Virus record (IMG/VR): IMGVR_UViG_3300044616_001642
Span: 1-30,802 of that record
From: a virus
DNA: 30,802 nucleotides
Direction: 5' to 3' (one strand)
The notes beneath the pieces are model-generated. The model made no database searches. It saw only the letters and a list, made by a program, of their open reading frames with translations, and was not told the origin of the DNA. How positions within the stretch are numbered: the first letter of the stretch is position 1; every line of letters starts with the position of its first letter. The translations under genes were made by a program, and so were the position numbers. Positions 22,699 to 30,802 of this stretch are shown here, piece by piece.

Positions 22699-25293
22699 CT
22701 AACAAGTGTCTGCTTTTATAATTCCTATTTGATCTTCTGATTCTTTGATCTCTTTTTCGGCCATACCTATTACTTCATCTAATACTAATCCATAGCCATT
22801 TTTTTTATTAATAGCATTTTCAATTTCATTTTCATCTGGATCAGGTATTAGGCTAATTACACACGTTATTATATTAATATTTCCTTCTTTACCCGCACAA
22901 TTAGCTGATTGTCCACATATATTTACGGTTTGATCATTACAGGGATAGGTGTCGTCATTACACACCGACCTATAAACAGGAATACAAAAATTACAAGGAT
23001 CATCTTTTTTAATTATTTCAATTGTGTAATCTGTTGAGTTTTTCCAATATTCATGAGGAAATCCATTTAATAAAGTCTTACTATCAGATAGTTCTTTATA
23101 TGTTTGTTCATTTTTTTCTATTTTTATTCTTTTTATATATGCAACTATAGACTTACCTTCTTTTGGAGATCCTACTAAAGTTTGAACATAAGCAAAAGCA
23201 TCTTCGGGTTTTAAAAACGTGCTTATTCCGTTTATTATTGTGTTGCATGGGCGAAGTTTTTCTGTTAGTGAGCATTCCAGTATAGAGTAAGTCTTGTCCG
23301 ACTCAAGATTACATACTTTTATTAATGTGTCTGGGGAGTCAAAATCATTAAATGCTCTGCCACCAATATCACATCTAATATCTCTTTGTTTGGGTGTGGA
23401 CAGCTCATAAATTATAGTTTCCTCATGACCGCACATTTTTACATTACTGGGCTCTTTTTTCCAATTACCGTCTGATGGCTTTGATAGCTCGTTTGCTCCG
23501 TCTAGACATGAGCCTGTTACAGAATCAGCAAAATCAAAACAAATACCATAAGGTCCTTCTATTGGTTTAATATCAAAATCTGATTTGTCTGACATGGTAT
23601 ATGAATATTTTGTTGCTATTATCCCATTGTCTATCTGAACAAGAGGCTGAGGGTAAAGTTTTGGTGGAGGATTTTGTAATGTGCATTCACAATTAGCGCC
23701 AGGAGGTCCATAATGTTCAAAGACTTTCCAAAATACTCCTTGTTCGCTGTGATCTAAATATACTCCTATATTTCCAGCTGTTAGTGCTCCACCAGTAGAG
23801 GTACATGTACAATCATACTCGGGTGTATACTTTATTTCTTGAATATTATGTTTTTCATCAAGTTTATAGTATTCAAGACTATTATTGTTTCCATCATGAC
23901 ATTTTACTATTGGTTTAAATTCTTGTATTCTATATTTTAATTCTAGCCCGGTTTTATATGTTGTATATACCCATGGATAATATGTCCCAGGCGTACTCAC
24001 TACAGATACTCCTTTAGCACTTATAATGCCATTACTTACGTTTTGATAACATGCATCCTGAGACTGGCTCCAAATCATTGTTAGTCCTTCTGGTGTTGGT
24101 TCTACATCAATTGGTATGCCTTCTCTTCTAGTACTAAATACGGTAGTGATACCCTTTTTAAAAGTAACAGTTGGTCCTCCAGCATTACCTCTTCCTGTTG
24201 TTGTTGAAATAAAAGGTCCCTCGTCTACAACCGTTTTAATCTTGTTGGTCGGCCTGGTCCAATTTAAATCACAGCATTCTGTTGGGCTGTTTGGGAATAT
24301 ATTTGTTTGATTAGGCTTAGCGTCACACATTACATCACCACCCTCACAACACCACTCACACTTTTCTTTACGAACCAAAATACCTTCAGGTAAATCTGGA
24401 CCATTATTTTTACCGTTTTCTATAATGTATGTATAGTTCCATCCTAATGTTTTTCTATTTTCTTTTGGAACTGTCTCCAGAAAACCAATTGTAGACTGAG
24501 CGCAGCCACAGTTATCTATGGTATAATTTCCGTTATTGTTTGTTACACATCTTTCATATCTAAATTGAGCACATGGTGCCATATGTTTTATTATTTTTTT
24601 AGTATATTTTGGTTCTGATTCTGTTAATATAAAACTTTGGGTATTTATTTCAGAATTAATGGTTGGTTCTGGAATACTTTCTGATGGACTTAGTATTATG
24701 CTTTGTCCATTAATACTATCGCTAGTATCTTCTAATGCATTTATTGATTGTCCACTAAGAACTTCTGCTGCACTGTTGTCGTCTATGGTGTCGTCATACT
24801 TTGAAGCTTCATTAACAATACTATCTAAATTTTCTATGTCTATGGCAGCAACATCATTATTGGCCAATATAGTTTTTTCATCAATTTTACTATTGCTTAT
24901 ATCGTTTTGTATTGACATTGATACTGCTTGATTAGACGAGATTAAAATTTCACCAAACTGTGTTGTTATATTATCTCCTGCTTCTGTTAGTAATATATTT
25001 TCTAAATCTATAAGAGCTACTTTTACTTTATACGTATTATTAAAAAAATTCTTACTAATATTTGAAATTTCCAGAGTATCCAAATCTTGTCCTATTTGGT
25101 AATATGTTTGTCCTCCATCACGAGACTCATACCAAGTATAACTAAAAAAATAAGTAGATGCATTACTATACTCTGCTGTAAGATTTTGCATATTAACTTG
25201 AGCTTTAAAAACAACATTGTCTCCCTCTATGGGCAGCTCAGGATTTTGTGTAATAGATACTATTATGTCATTGTCAAATATGAAATTACTCAT
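22699..25293 (-). CDS. cysteine-rich virion-type protein with N-terminal Ig-like domain, 864 aa
   Basis: Residues about 8-115 form an Ig-like domain (TQNPELPIEGDNVVFKAQV, FSYTWYESRDGGQTYYQIG, TLEISNISKNFFNNTYKVKV); its opening also completes the last strand of the preceding protein. Residues 115-235 are acidic and Ser/Ile-rich, probably disordered. The rest, 236-864, is an unrecognised region with about 31 cysteines in pairs such as CEWCC, CTC, CEC, CNFC and a final C-terminal Cys, but no known zinc-finger or EGF pattern. Near the end, an amphipathic helix (820-850, EIENAINKK, EVIGMAEKEIKESEDQ) may mediate oligomer contacts. Location in the fibre array suggests a structural role. The ATG lies one base after the previous stop. 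Confidence 0.75.
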   Translation of the reverse strand: MSNFIFDNDIIVSITQNPELPIEGDNVVFKAQVNMQNLTAEYSNASTYFFSYTWYESRDGGQTYYQIGQDLDTLEISNISKNFFNNTYKVKVALIDLENILLTEAGDNITTQFGEILISSNQAVSMSIQNDISNSKIDEKTILANNDVAAIDIENLDSIVNEASKYDDTIDDNSAAEVLSGQSINALEDTSDSINGQSIILSPSESIPEPTINSEINTQSFILTESEPKYTKKIIKHMAPCAQFRYERCVTNNNGNYTIDNCGCAQSTIGFLETVPKENRKTLGWNYTYIIENGKNNGPDLPEGILVRKEKCEWCCEGGDVMCDAKPNQTNIFPNSPTECCDLNWTRPTNKIKTVVDEGPFISTTTGRGNAGGPTVTFKKGITTVFSTRREGIPIDVEPTPEGLTMIWSQSQDACYQNVSNGIISAKGVSVVSTPGTYYPWVYTTYKTGLELKYRIQEFKPIVKCHDGNNNSLEYYKLDEKHNIQEIKYTPEYDCTCTSTGGALTAGNIGVYLDHSEQGVFWKVFEHYGPPGANCECTLQNPPPKLYPQPLVQIDNGIIATKYSYTMSDKSDFDIKPIEGPYGICFDFADSVTGSCLDGANELSKPSDGNWKKEPSNVKMCGHEETIIYELSTPKQRDIRCDIGGRAFNDFDSPDTLIKVCNLESDKTYSILECSLTEKLRPCNTIINGISTFLKPEDAFAYVQTLVGSPKEGKSIVAYIKRIKIEKNEQTYKELSDSKTLLNGFPHEYWKNSTDYTIEIIKKDDPCNFCIPVYRSVCNDDTYPCNDQTVNICGQSANCAGKEGNINIITCVISLIPDPDENEIENAINKKNGYGLVLDEVIGMAEKEIKESEDQIGIIKADTC

Positions 25294-25294
25294 T

Positions 25295-28200
25295 TTATTG
25301 ATAAACCGTAATTGTGGATATGGAATCAGTGATTAATACTTGATATTTATAATTAGGATAAAAGTTTTTAATTATATTGTTAACTTTTATAGAGCTGGTA
25401 TTTGTTGCTATATTAGTATATGTTTTTCCTCCATCTTTTGATTGTTTCCATTGATATGATAGATTACCAGCTGATGAGCTTGCATTAATTGATAGATCAA
25501 TATTAGCATATTCTGTGGTTCCAATTTTTGTATAACTAACAAGGGAGCTAATAGGAAACGCTCGTATAGATGGTAAAAATTTTAGTTGCGCAGGTTCGCT
25601 GGCTAATCGTACTTTATTAACGGTTAATATAACTCTATAATAGTAATTTTTTGAAGCTGAAGTTAAATTACTTAAAAACAAAGCTCTACTATTAGCATTC
25701 GGTATGTTTGTATAAGTTTTATTATTTGCTGATTTTTGCCATTGGTAATTTATTACTGGATTTGCTGAAAGAGGATCTGTAGCTGTGGCTTGAACATCAA
25801 AAACTGCTGATGTAGTGTCTGTGGATACAGATAAGGGCTGAGATAATATGGAGATAGTTGATAAAACAGTTAATTTAACTCCATTAGTGGTTATGCTAGA
25901 GCCGTTATCTCTCAAAACCACTCTGTAATAGGTTTGGTCGTCAACATATGATGAAATATTCAATTCTAATGTATTAGCTGTGGCTTGTGGGATATTTGTG
26001 TATATCCCATTTTTTTTGTTCGATTTTTGCCACTGATATTTTAAAATTCCATTATTAGAAGTTGCCTGTATAGAGAAAATAGCTTTTTTGTTATTAGCAA
26101 TTTGCTCTATTGGATAACTTGAAACAATTATACTAGGAACTACAGTTAAAGAGCATGTTTTGCTGTATTTTGTTGTAGCGTCTTTTGATTCCGCCGAGAG
26201 TCTGAATAAAGTATTATTATCTGCAAGTGCTGGAGTTTTGATGGTCAAAGTATTTGTAGACGTACCAGAATATTTGTTGCCGTCGCTTAAATTTTGAAAT
26301 GCATTATTAGAAATACTATATTGCCATCTATATGTAACAGGAGAATTGATGGAGCTTCTAGCAGAACCATCCATAGATACTGCAACATTCGGTGTTGTTG
26401 ATCTGTTTCCTGGATTGGTCACAAAATAAAGAATATTAGAATTATAGTATTTATCATCTGGTTTTAATCCTCTCAATAATTTAGAAAGATTTTTCCAGAA
26501 CGGGTCGTTCATAGAAATCTCTTCTGTAATATTTAGTATTTGAGAAGAACTATCTGCTGCCGTTACAGCATCAGTTAGCATTTGTCTAGTAATTCCAAAA
26601 GGTTTCATTACTAAACCAAATCCGTCTTTTTGTGATCCTGTTAATCCTTTCCATACGGCGTATTTTAGATTAGATGGATTTTTTTTATTTTCTATTAAGG
26701 ATTTTAGTATCCAATAAAGAGCACCACCTATTCTAATTGTTCCTGGATATTGTACGCTGTTTGTCCATTTAGTATATACGTTTCTATAGGGGTTGTTTCG
26801 CCATGTGCTTATTCCATATATTATATCTAGCATATTTCCAACATTTATATTTCTAAATGATGTTTTTACACATTGTTCGCTATGATAGAAAATGATGGAT
26901 CCTGGCTTTGCTGTTCTGATACGTGTTTCATACGATTCTCTATTTGACACAAATATAAAATCTGATTCTACTCCAGCATTTATAGTTTCATCGTTAATAT
27001 TTTTAACATATCTTGTTGGAGAATTTCTGGTTTGTATGGACACGGCAACAACCGGCAGTACGTCAGAAAGTGTCTTAAATTTGCCCGAAGCTATCTTACG
27101 AACAATTGGTTCCGCAGTAAGTAGTCCTCCTCCTTGTTGTACAAAATTTTTAATAGAATTTTCCATCTTAATAGAAATATCTATAGTGCTGCGCATTTTT
27201 GAGTCACTTTGTAATACAATAACGTCTGTAGATGGTAATGTTGTAAGATTTGCTCCATTTACTATATTAATAGTTTTATTTGTAATAGAAGATAGTGTAT
27301 TTTTAATTTGATTATCGTTATTGCTACTCCCACAACTTATAATTAAAATATCAGGATTAGTTTTATTTTTACACAGCCATTTGATGCTGTTTTTAATGAT
27401 CTTACTATAGTTTATATTGGTTAAATTTTTAGCATCAATAGGAGTGGACATAGAAATACATCTACCATTGATATAATTCCATCCTGTTACACCGGCTACT
27501 GTGCAATTTCCTAAAGATAATGCTGTTGATGGTACAGGGGTTGACGGTGCCTCAAATATAGTAGAACTAAGTAGTTTTTCTTCGTTATTTTTCATAACCC
27601 ATACATCATCAACTGCTGCTGGTCCGCTACTGGATGTTGGTGTTTGAAATCTATTTTTATAGATCGCTTTATATGAGTCTCCAGCTTTGTATTGCATATA
27701 AAAATATACTATGGGTTCTATATTTTTATTGTCATCCAAACTAGCGAGTGAACCTTTACTAGATGCTAATTTTAAATGAGGATCTCCCCATAAATAAGTG
27801 TTTTTATTTAGTTCATTAAAGTACGGTAGTTCTACTGATGTGTATAGGGTGGCACTATTGCTTGTTGTACTAGATGTAGCTGACGATATCACAACTCTAT
27901 ATTTAAATAAGTTTTTAGATTCAAAATCATTAATGTCTGTTGTATATAAAATATTATTGTCAATTGATGAAATATTTTTAAAATTATATCCATCTGCAGA
28001 TTCTTGCCACTGATAAGATAATAAGCTATTAGAATCTGTAATTACTTTAAAAACCTCTACTTGTTCCGAGCCTATACTTATGTGGGCATTGATTGGCTGT
28101 AGTATAATATTAATAGGATTAATGTTTACATTCAACGTAGCCATATTGCTGTATACTGTTATGGGTAATCTGTTATTAAAAAATGATACAATTTTAATAC

Positions 28201-28618
28201 GATACTGATCCCCATTATTGTCGTCATTTATATTATTTATAACTAGAGAAGTATTTGTTGCTCCAGAAATGGGAATAAAAGTTTGAGGAGATGCTCTATT
28301 TGCGACTTCCCATTGATAAGCAGTATTTGCTCCAGTGCTAATGTCTGCTATGATAGAAAAATTAGCTGTATTGCTAGTATCGGTGTCTATTGTTTGATCA
28401 TATGGATGTTGTGTAATATTGACTGTTGGAAAAACTATTAATTCGGCCGAAAGCGACGTTACTGATGCCGAACCAGAGGTTGCTATAACTCTATATCTAT
28501 ATGAATGCTGAGAAGCGTCTATATTTGTTAATGATAAAGACGGATTACTGGGAGCTCCAGTAAGGTCCTTGAATGTTGTTCCTCTGTCTGTTGATACTTG
28601 CCATTTATAATTAATCAT
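25295..28618 (-). CDS. multi-Ig fibre-like protein with a central GATase-like domain, 1107 aa
   Basis: Residues 1-64 are the second half of an Ig-like domain (INYKWQVSTDRGTTFKDLTG). Ig-like repeats follow at 65-164 and 167-262 (SYQWQESADGYNFKNIS). Residues 263-740 are a unique region; within it 420-505 reads as a Rossmann-type strand-helix pattern (PDILIISCGSSNND, STDVIVLQSDSKMR, IKNFVQQGGGLLTAEPIV) like class I glutamine-amidotransferase/ThuA folds. No catalytic Cys-His-Glu set can be assigned. Further Ig-like repeats lie at about 741-828, 829-918, 919-1015 and 1016-1107. The last lacks its final strand, supplied by the next gene. No Shine-Dalgarno precedes the ATG, and no GTGTAT-independent signal is visible. 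Confidence 0.8.
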   Translation of the reverse strand: MINYKWQVSTDRGTTFKDLTGAPSNPSLSLTNIDASQHSYRYRVIATSGSASVTSLSAELIVFPTVNITQHPYDQTIDTDTSNTANFSIIADISTGANTAYQWEVANRASPQTFIPISGATNTSLVINNINDDNNGDQYRIKIVSFFNNRLPITVYSNMATLNVNINPINIILQPINAHISIGSEQVEVFKVITDSNSLLSYQWQESADGYNFKNISSIDNNILYTTDINDFESKNLFKYRVVISSATSSTTSNSATLYTSVELPYFNELNKNTYLWGDPHLKLASSKGSLASLDDNKNIEPIVYFYMQYKAGDSYKAIYKNRFQTPTSSSGPAAVDDVWVMKNNEEKLLSSTIFEAPSTPVPSTALSLGNCTVAGVTGWNYINGRCISMSTPIDAKNLTNINYSKIIKNSIKWLCKNKTNPDILIISCGSSNNDNQIKNTLSSITNKTINIVNGANLTTLPSTDVIVLQSDSKMRSTIDISIKMENSIKNFVQQGGGLLTAEPIVRKIASGKFKTLSDVLPVVAVSIQTRNSPTRYVKNINDETINAGVESDFIFVSNRESYETRIRTAKPGSIIFYHSEQCVKTSFRNINVGNMLDIIYGISTWRNNPYRNVYTKWTNSVQYPGTIRIGGALYWILKSLIENKKNPSNLKYAVWKGLTGSQKDGFGLVMKPFGITRQMLTDAVTAADSSSQILNITEEISMNDPFWKNLSKLLRGLKPDDKYYNSNILYFVTNPGNRSTTPNVAVSMDGSARSSINSPVTYRWQYSISNNAFQNLSDGNKYSGTSTNTLTIKTPALADNNTLFRLSAESKDATTKYSKTCSLTVVPSIIVSSYPIEQIANNKKAIFSIQATSNNGILKYQWQKSNKKNGIYTNIPQATANTLELNISSYVDDQTYYRVVLRDNGSSITTNGVKLTVLSTISILSQPLSVSTDTTSAVFDVQATATDPLSANPVINYQWQKSANNKTYTNIPNANSRALFLSNLTSASKNYYYRVILTVNKVRLASEPAQLKFLPSIRAFPISSLVSYTKIGTTEYANIDLSINASSSAGNLSYQWKQSKDGGKTYTNIATNTSSIKVNNIIKNFYPNYKYQVLITDSISTITVYQ

Positions 28619-28675
28619 ATTTTTAGATTATTTTGGATAACCGGAAAGGAGAGTTACAATGTAATACACTAAAAT
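28619..28675 (-). promoter_or_regulatory. intergenic region with candidate promoter element TAGTGTATTAC
   Basis: Coding-strand AGTGTAT at 28664-28670, 46 bases before the ATG of the 1107-residue gene. The gap separates two halves of an Ig domain. The upstream TAA and the downstream ATG are in the same frame, with a further in-frame TAA between them. No ribosome site is evident before the ATG. Confidence 0.35.
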
Positions 28676-30802
28676 TTAGCCTGATGTGCGAGTTGGTGTT
28701 GGAGTTCTTGTTGGTATAGCTGTTCTGGTCGGGGTTGGTGTAGCCGTGGTCGTAGCAGTGGGTGTTGGCGTTGGAAATACTATGTCAAGACCTATAGAAA
28801 AAGTTGCTGTATTATTATTACTTATAATTTGGTCTGTTGGTTGGTTTACGATCACTAGAGAAGACCCCAAAACACTTAGTCTTGCTGGATTGCTGGTTAC
28901 AGAACCTTGTGGACTCGTAAGATTTACTCTATAATATACATTATTATCTAGTGTTGTTAAATCACTTAAAATTAAATAAGAATTATTAGAGTTGACAATA
29001 GTATTCCAATCTACTTGGTTTGTAGATTTTTGCCATGAATATATCACGTTTGATGGCCCACCGACTACATCAAATATGGCTACTCCATCCCCTTCTGGTT
29101 GCTGGACAATGGTTATGTTGGACGGTCCCGTTGTGATGAAGGGAGGTAAGGGGGACTGAGTGGGCGTTGATGTGGGTGTTCTGGTAAGAGTTGGAGTTAT
29201 TGTTGGTGTGGGTGTTGCGCTTTTAGTTGGTGTGGGCGTGGAAGTTTTTGTTGCTGTTGGTGTAGGTGTTGGCGTTACGTTAATACTGTTTAATAAAAGA
29301 ATTTTATTGGGACTATTACCAACAGAGATAGTATTGATTAATGATCCTGTGTTTACAGAATAACTATAAACACAAGAAGAATCTGTATCTATTACATAAA
29401 AATATAAACCACTATCTGTAACAGCTATTTTTGTGGTTAGTGTCGATGGTAAATAGACTGTATTTTTAATATTGTTTGTTCCGGTGTCTATGACATTAAC
29501 AAAACCAGACTGTGATGACAATGCATATGCATCTCCATTTTGTCTATTAATTGCAATATCCGTAATATCAGAATTATTGTTGACTGTAGCCATGAGGACT
29601 GGGACAGATCCTGCTATGTCATATATCCTGATACTATTATTTTGTAAACCTAAATATAAACTACGATCTTCAATATTTAAAATACCGCAAACATAATTAG
29701 ATGACAAATTTAAATTATAGGTCAGGGCTGTCCAGTTAGCTGAGGCATATTGTGTCGAGTTGGAGGGTAGTGTTATTATAGCTACGCTATTTACATCAAA
29801 TACATATATTTTTTCGGATATTCCATCATACCCATAAGAAATTTTTTGATTATTTGATCCAATAGGTATTGTGGTGATAACATTTTGGTTAGCAATATTT
29901 ACAATGGAAACAGAGGTTGAAGTTAAACTAAATGCAATACTCTCATTTGTATTAAAAACAAAATCGATAACATTAGTAGCTAAGTTAATGGTAGTCTTTG
30001 CGTATGTAGAGGTATTTATAACTGATAATGTTGATGAATTTTCTGAAATAACATATACTGCAGATTTATTACTGTTTGTAATCAGATTTATAGGTTTAGA
30101 TATTCCTGTGATCGTATTTAATAGTTTTTGGGTTATAGTATGTACTATACTAATACTATCTGATCCATAATTTGCTACATATGCTCTAGAAATTGTTGGA
30201 TCGGTGGGTGTCGGTGTCGTTGTTGGTGTCGATGTTTTTGTTGGTGTATTTGTTGGTGTGCTAGATCTTGTGGGTGTGGCAGTTGCGGTTGGGCTTCTAG
30301 TCTGTGTTGGAGTTACTGTTCGTGTAGGAGTAATAGTCGGAGTATTAGTGGAAGTTGCTGTTGGTGTTGGAGGAATAACATTTGAACAACTACAATCGTT
30401 AGACCCTATGCATACGTTATCAATTACCGGACCATAGCATCCGCAAGACGTACAAGTGCTTTCAAATTTTACAACAGAGGAGGATGATGAAGCTGTGAAT
30501 GTTATTGATCCGTATTGCCAACCCATCTTATTATAATCTGGACCTACTAGATTAGAATAGTATTGCATGTAAGGGCGTATATCAAAAGAATAATCTTGTG
30601 CTATAAAGTTGCTGTTAGTAATAGTTACTCTAAATGTTTTATGTGGTACATTATTACTACTAGTAGAATAATTATTCCCTGAGTAATTGAATTGTAGTGT
30701 ATATGTTTTGTTTGGAATTGTTGAAATTGTTTGAGAGATATAGCCTGGAGAACAAGAATTAAGATCTATACAATAGTGTTCTGGTAATGTTCCAAATTGC
30801 CA
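28676..30802 (-). CDS. fibre-like protein with choice-of-anchor-C/DUF642-like domain, YVTN propeller and Ig (5' end beyond window)
   Basis: The frame is open to the right edge: 78 codons precede the first ATG at 30566-30568, so the gene starts outside the window and 708 residues are visible. In visible numbering: 1-133 is a DUF642/choice-of-anchor-C-like beta-sandwich (CIDLNSCSPGYISQTISTIP, KMGWQYGSITFTA, GPVIDNVCIG); 144-203 a Pro/Thr linker; 204-505 a beta-propeller of seven YVTN-like blades (RAYVANYGSDSISIV, AVYVISENSSTLSVINTSTY); 506-554 a Pro/Thr linker; 555-645 Ig-like; 646-676 the first half of another Ig; 677-708 a Pro/Thr tail, then TAA. Likely a virion adhesin that binds host surface material. 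Confidence 0.82.
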   Translation of the reverse strand, partial: WQFGTLPEHYCIDLNSCSPGYISQTISTIPNKTYTLQFNYSGNNYSTSSNNVPHKTFRVTITNSNFIAQDYSFDIRPYMQYYSNLVGPDYNKMGWQYGSITFTASSSSSVVKFESTCTSCGCYGPVIDNVCIGSNDCSCSNVIPPTPTATSTNTPTITPTRTVTPTQTRSPTATATPTRSSTPTNTPTKTSTPTTTPTPTDPTISRAYVANYGSDSISIVHTITQKLLNTITGISKPINLITNSNKSAVYVISENSSTLSVINTSTYAKTTINLATNVIDFVFNTNESIAFSLTSTSVSIVNIANQNVITTIPIGSNNQKISYGYDGISEKIYVFDVNSVAIITLPSNSTQYASANWTALTYNLNLSSNYVCGILNIEDRSLYLGLQNNSIRIYDIAGSVPVLMATVNNNSDITDIAINRQNGDAYALSSQSGFVNVIDTGTNNIKNTVYLPSTLTTKIAVTDSGLYFYVIDTDSSCVYSYSVNTGSLINTISVGNSPNKILLLNSINVTPTPTPTATKTSTPTPTKSATPTPTITPTLTRTPTSTPTQSPLPPFITTGPSNITIVQQPEGDGVAIFDVVGGPSNVIYSWQKSTNQVDWNTIVNSNNSYLILSDLTTLDNNVYYRVNLTSPQGSVTSNPARLSVLGSSLVIVNQPTDQIISNNNTATFSIGLDIVFPTPTPTATTTATPTPTRTAIPTRTPTPTRTSG
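28679..28774 (-). repeat. Pro/Thr-coding low-complexity repeat at a gene end
   Basis: Codes the last 32 residues of the propeller protein (variants of PTPTRT). It interrupts an Ig domain just before the stop codon. Confidence 0.8.
29141..29287 (-). repeat. Pro/Thr-coding low-complexity repeat (49 codons)
   Basis: Linker between the seven-bladed propeller and the following Ig domain (PTPTPTATKTSTPTPTKS type). Confidence 0.8.
30194..30373 (-). repeat. Pro/Thr-coding low-complexity repeat (60 codons)
   Basis: Linker between the anchor-C/DUF642-like domain and the propeller (TPTITPTRTVTPTQTRSP type). Confidence 0.85.

Noticed and set aside
27720-27800. von Willebrand type D domain suggested by WGDPHL
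   Set aside because: The rest of the domain, including its conserved cysteines, is absent.
28679-30373. Repeats that might be a CRISPR array
   Set aside because: Repeat units are short, imperfect and continuously in frame as Pro/Thr codons; there are no unique spacers.
1-30802. tRNA genes, insertion sequences, attachment sites
   Set aside because: No cloverleaf, transposase or flanking repeat pair was found by eye; coding regions fill almost all of the window.

Overview
The window looks like part of a large double-stranded DNA tailed-phage genome (Caudoviricetes), probably from an aquatic environment. It is AT-rich, every supportable gene lies on the minus strand, and genes overlap or are separated by very short gaps. 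The content is typical of phages: a RecA-like recombinase, a PhoH ATPase, dUTPase, a monomeric class II ribonucleotide reductase, a deoxycytidylate deaminase, an HNH endonuclease, small hypothetical proteins, and very large repetitive beta-rich virion-type proteins. B12-dependent reductase and the MAHF-type protein at 17758-18138 recall cyanophages and related freshwater phages, but the host cannot be fixed from this sequence.

Transcription runs right to left. Region 1 (30802 to 7938, about 23 kb) is an array of huge adhesin or tail-fibre-like proteins built from immunoglobulin-like, fibronectin III (FN3), LamG/concanavalin-like and glycine-rich modules, a seven-bladed YVTN-type propeller, and Pro/Thr linkers. 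Region 2 (7895 to 6638) has three small membrane proteins and a dCMP deaminase. Region 3 (6636 to 3214) holds class II RNR, dUTPase and PhoH. Region 4 (3230 to 1) holds an HNH nuclease, small proteins (zinc ribbon, HTH, a duplicated pair) and the start of a RecA-like gene. Reductase, deaminase and dUTPase together would supply dNTPs and dUMP for phage DNA synthesis.

The most unusual feature is that gene boundaries in the structural array repeatedly fall inside protein domains. In five places one gene ends partway through a beta-sandwich domain and the next gene starts with the missing remainder (28.6 kb Ig, 25.3 kb Ig, 21.4-22.1 kb FN3, 14.88 kb LamG, 10.95 kb FN3). At 14.88 kb the two parts of a LamG join exactly if a 21-base stop-stop-Shine/Dalgarno-ATG segment is removed. 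Elsewhere whole LamG domains are inserted at the same FN3 loop without breaking the reading frame. This suggests modular insertion and splitting of a giant ancestral fibre gene, and possibly subunits that join by completing each other's folds.

All five intergenic gaps longer than 40 bases carry the element RGTGTAT on the coding strand, a candidate phage promoter. No tRNA, rRNA, CRISPR array, insertion sequence or confident terminator was seen. No stretch over 300 bases lacks a gene; the longest gap is about 73 bases.
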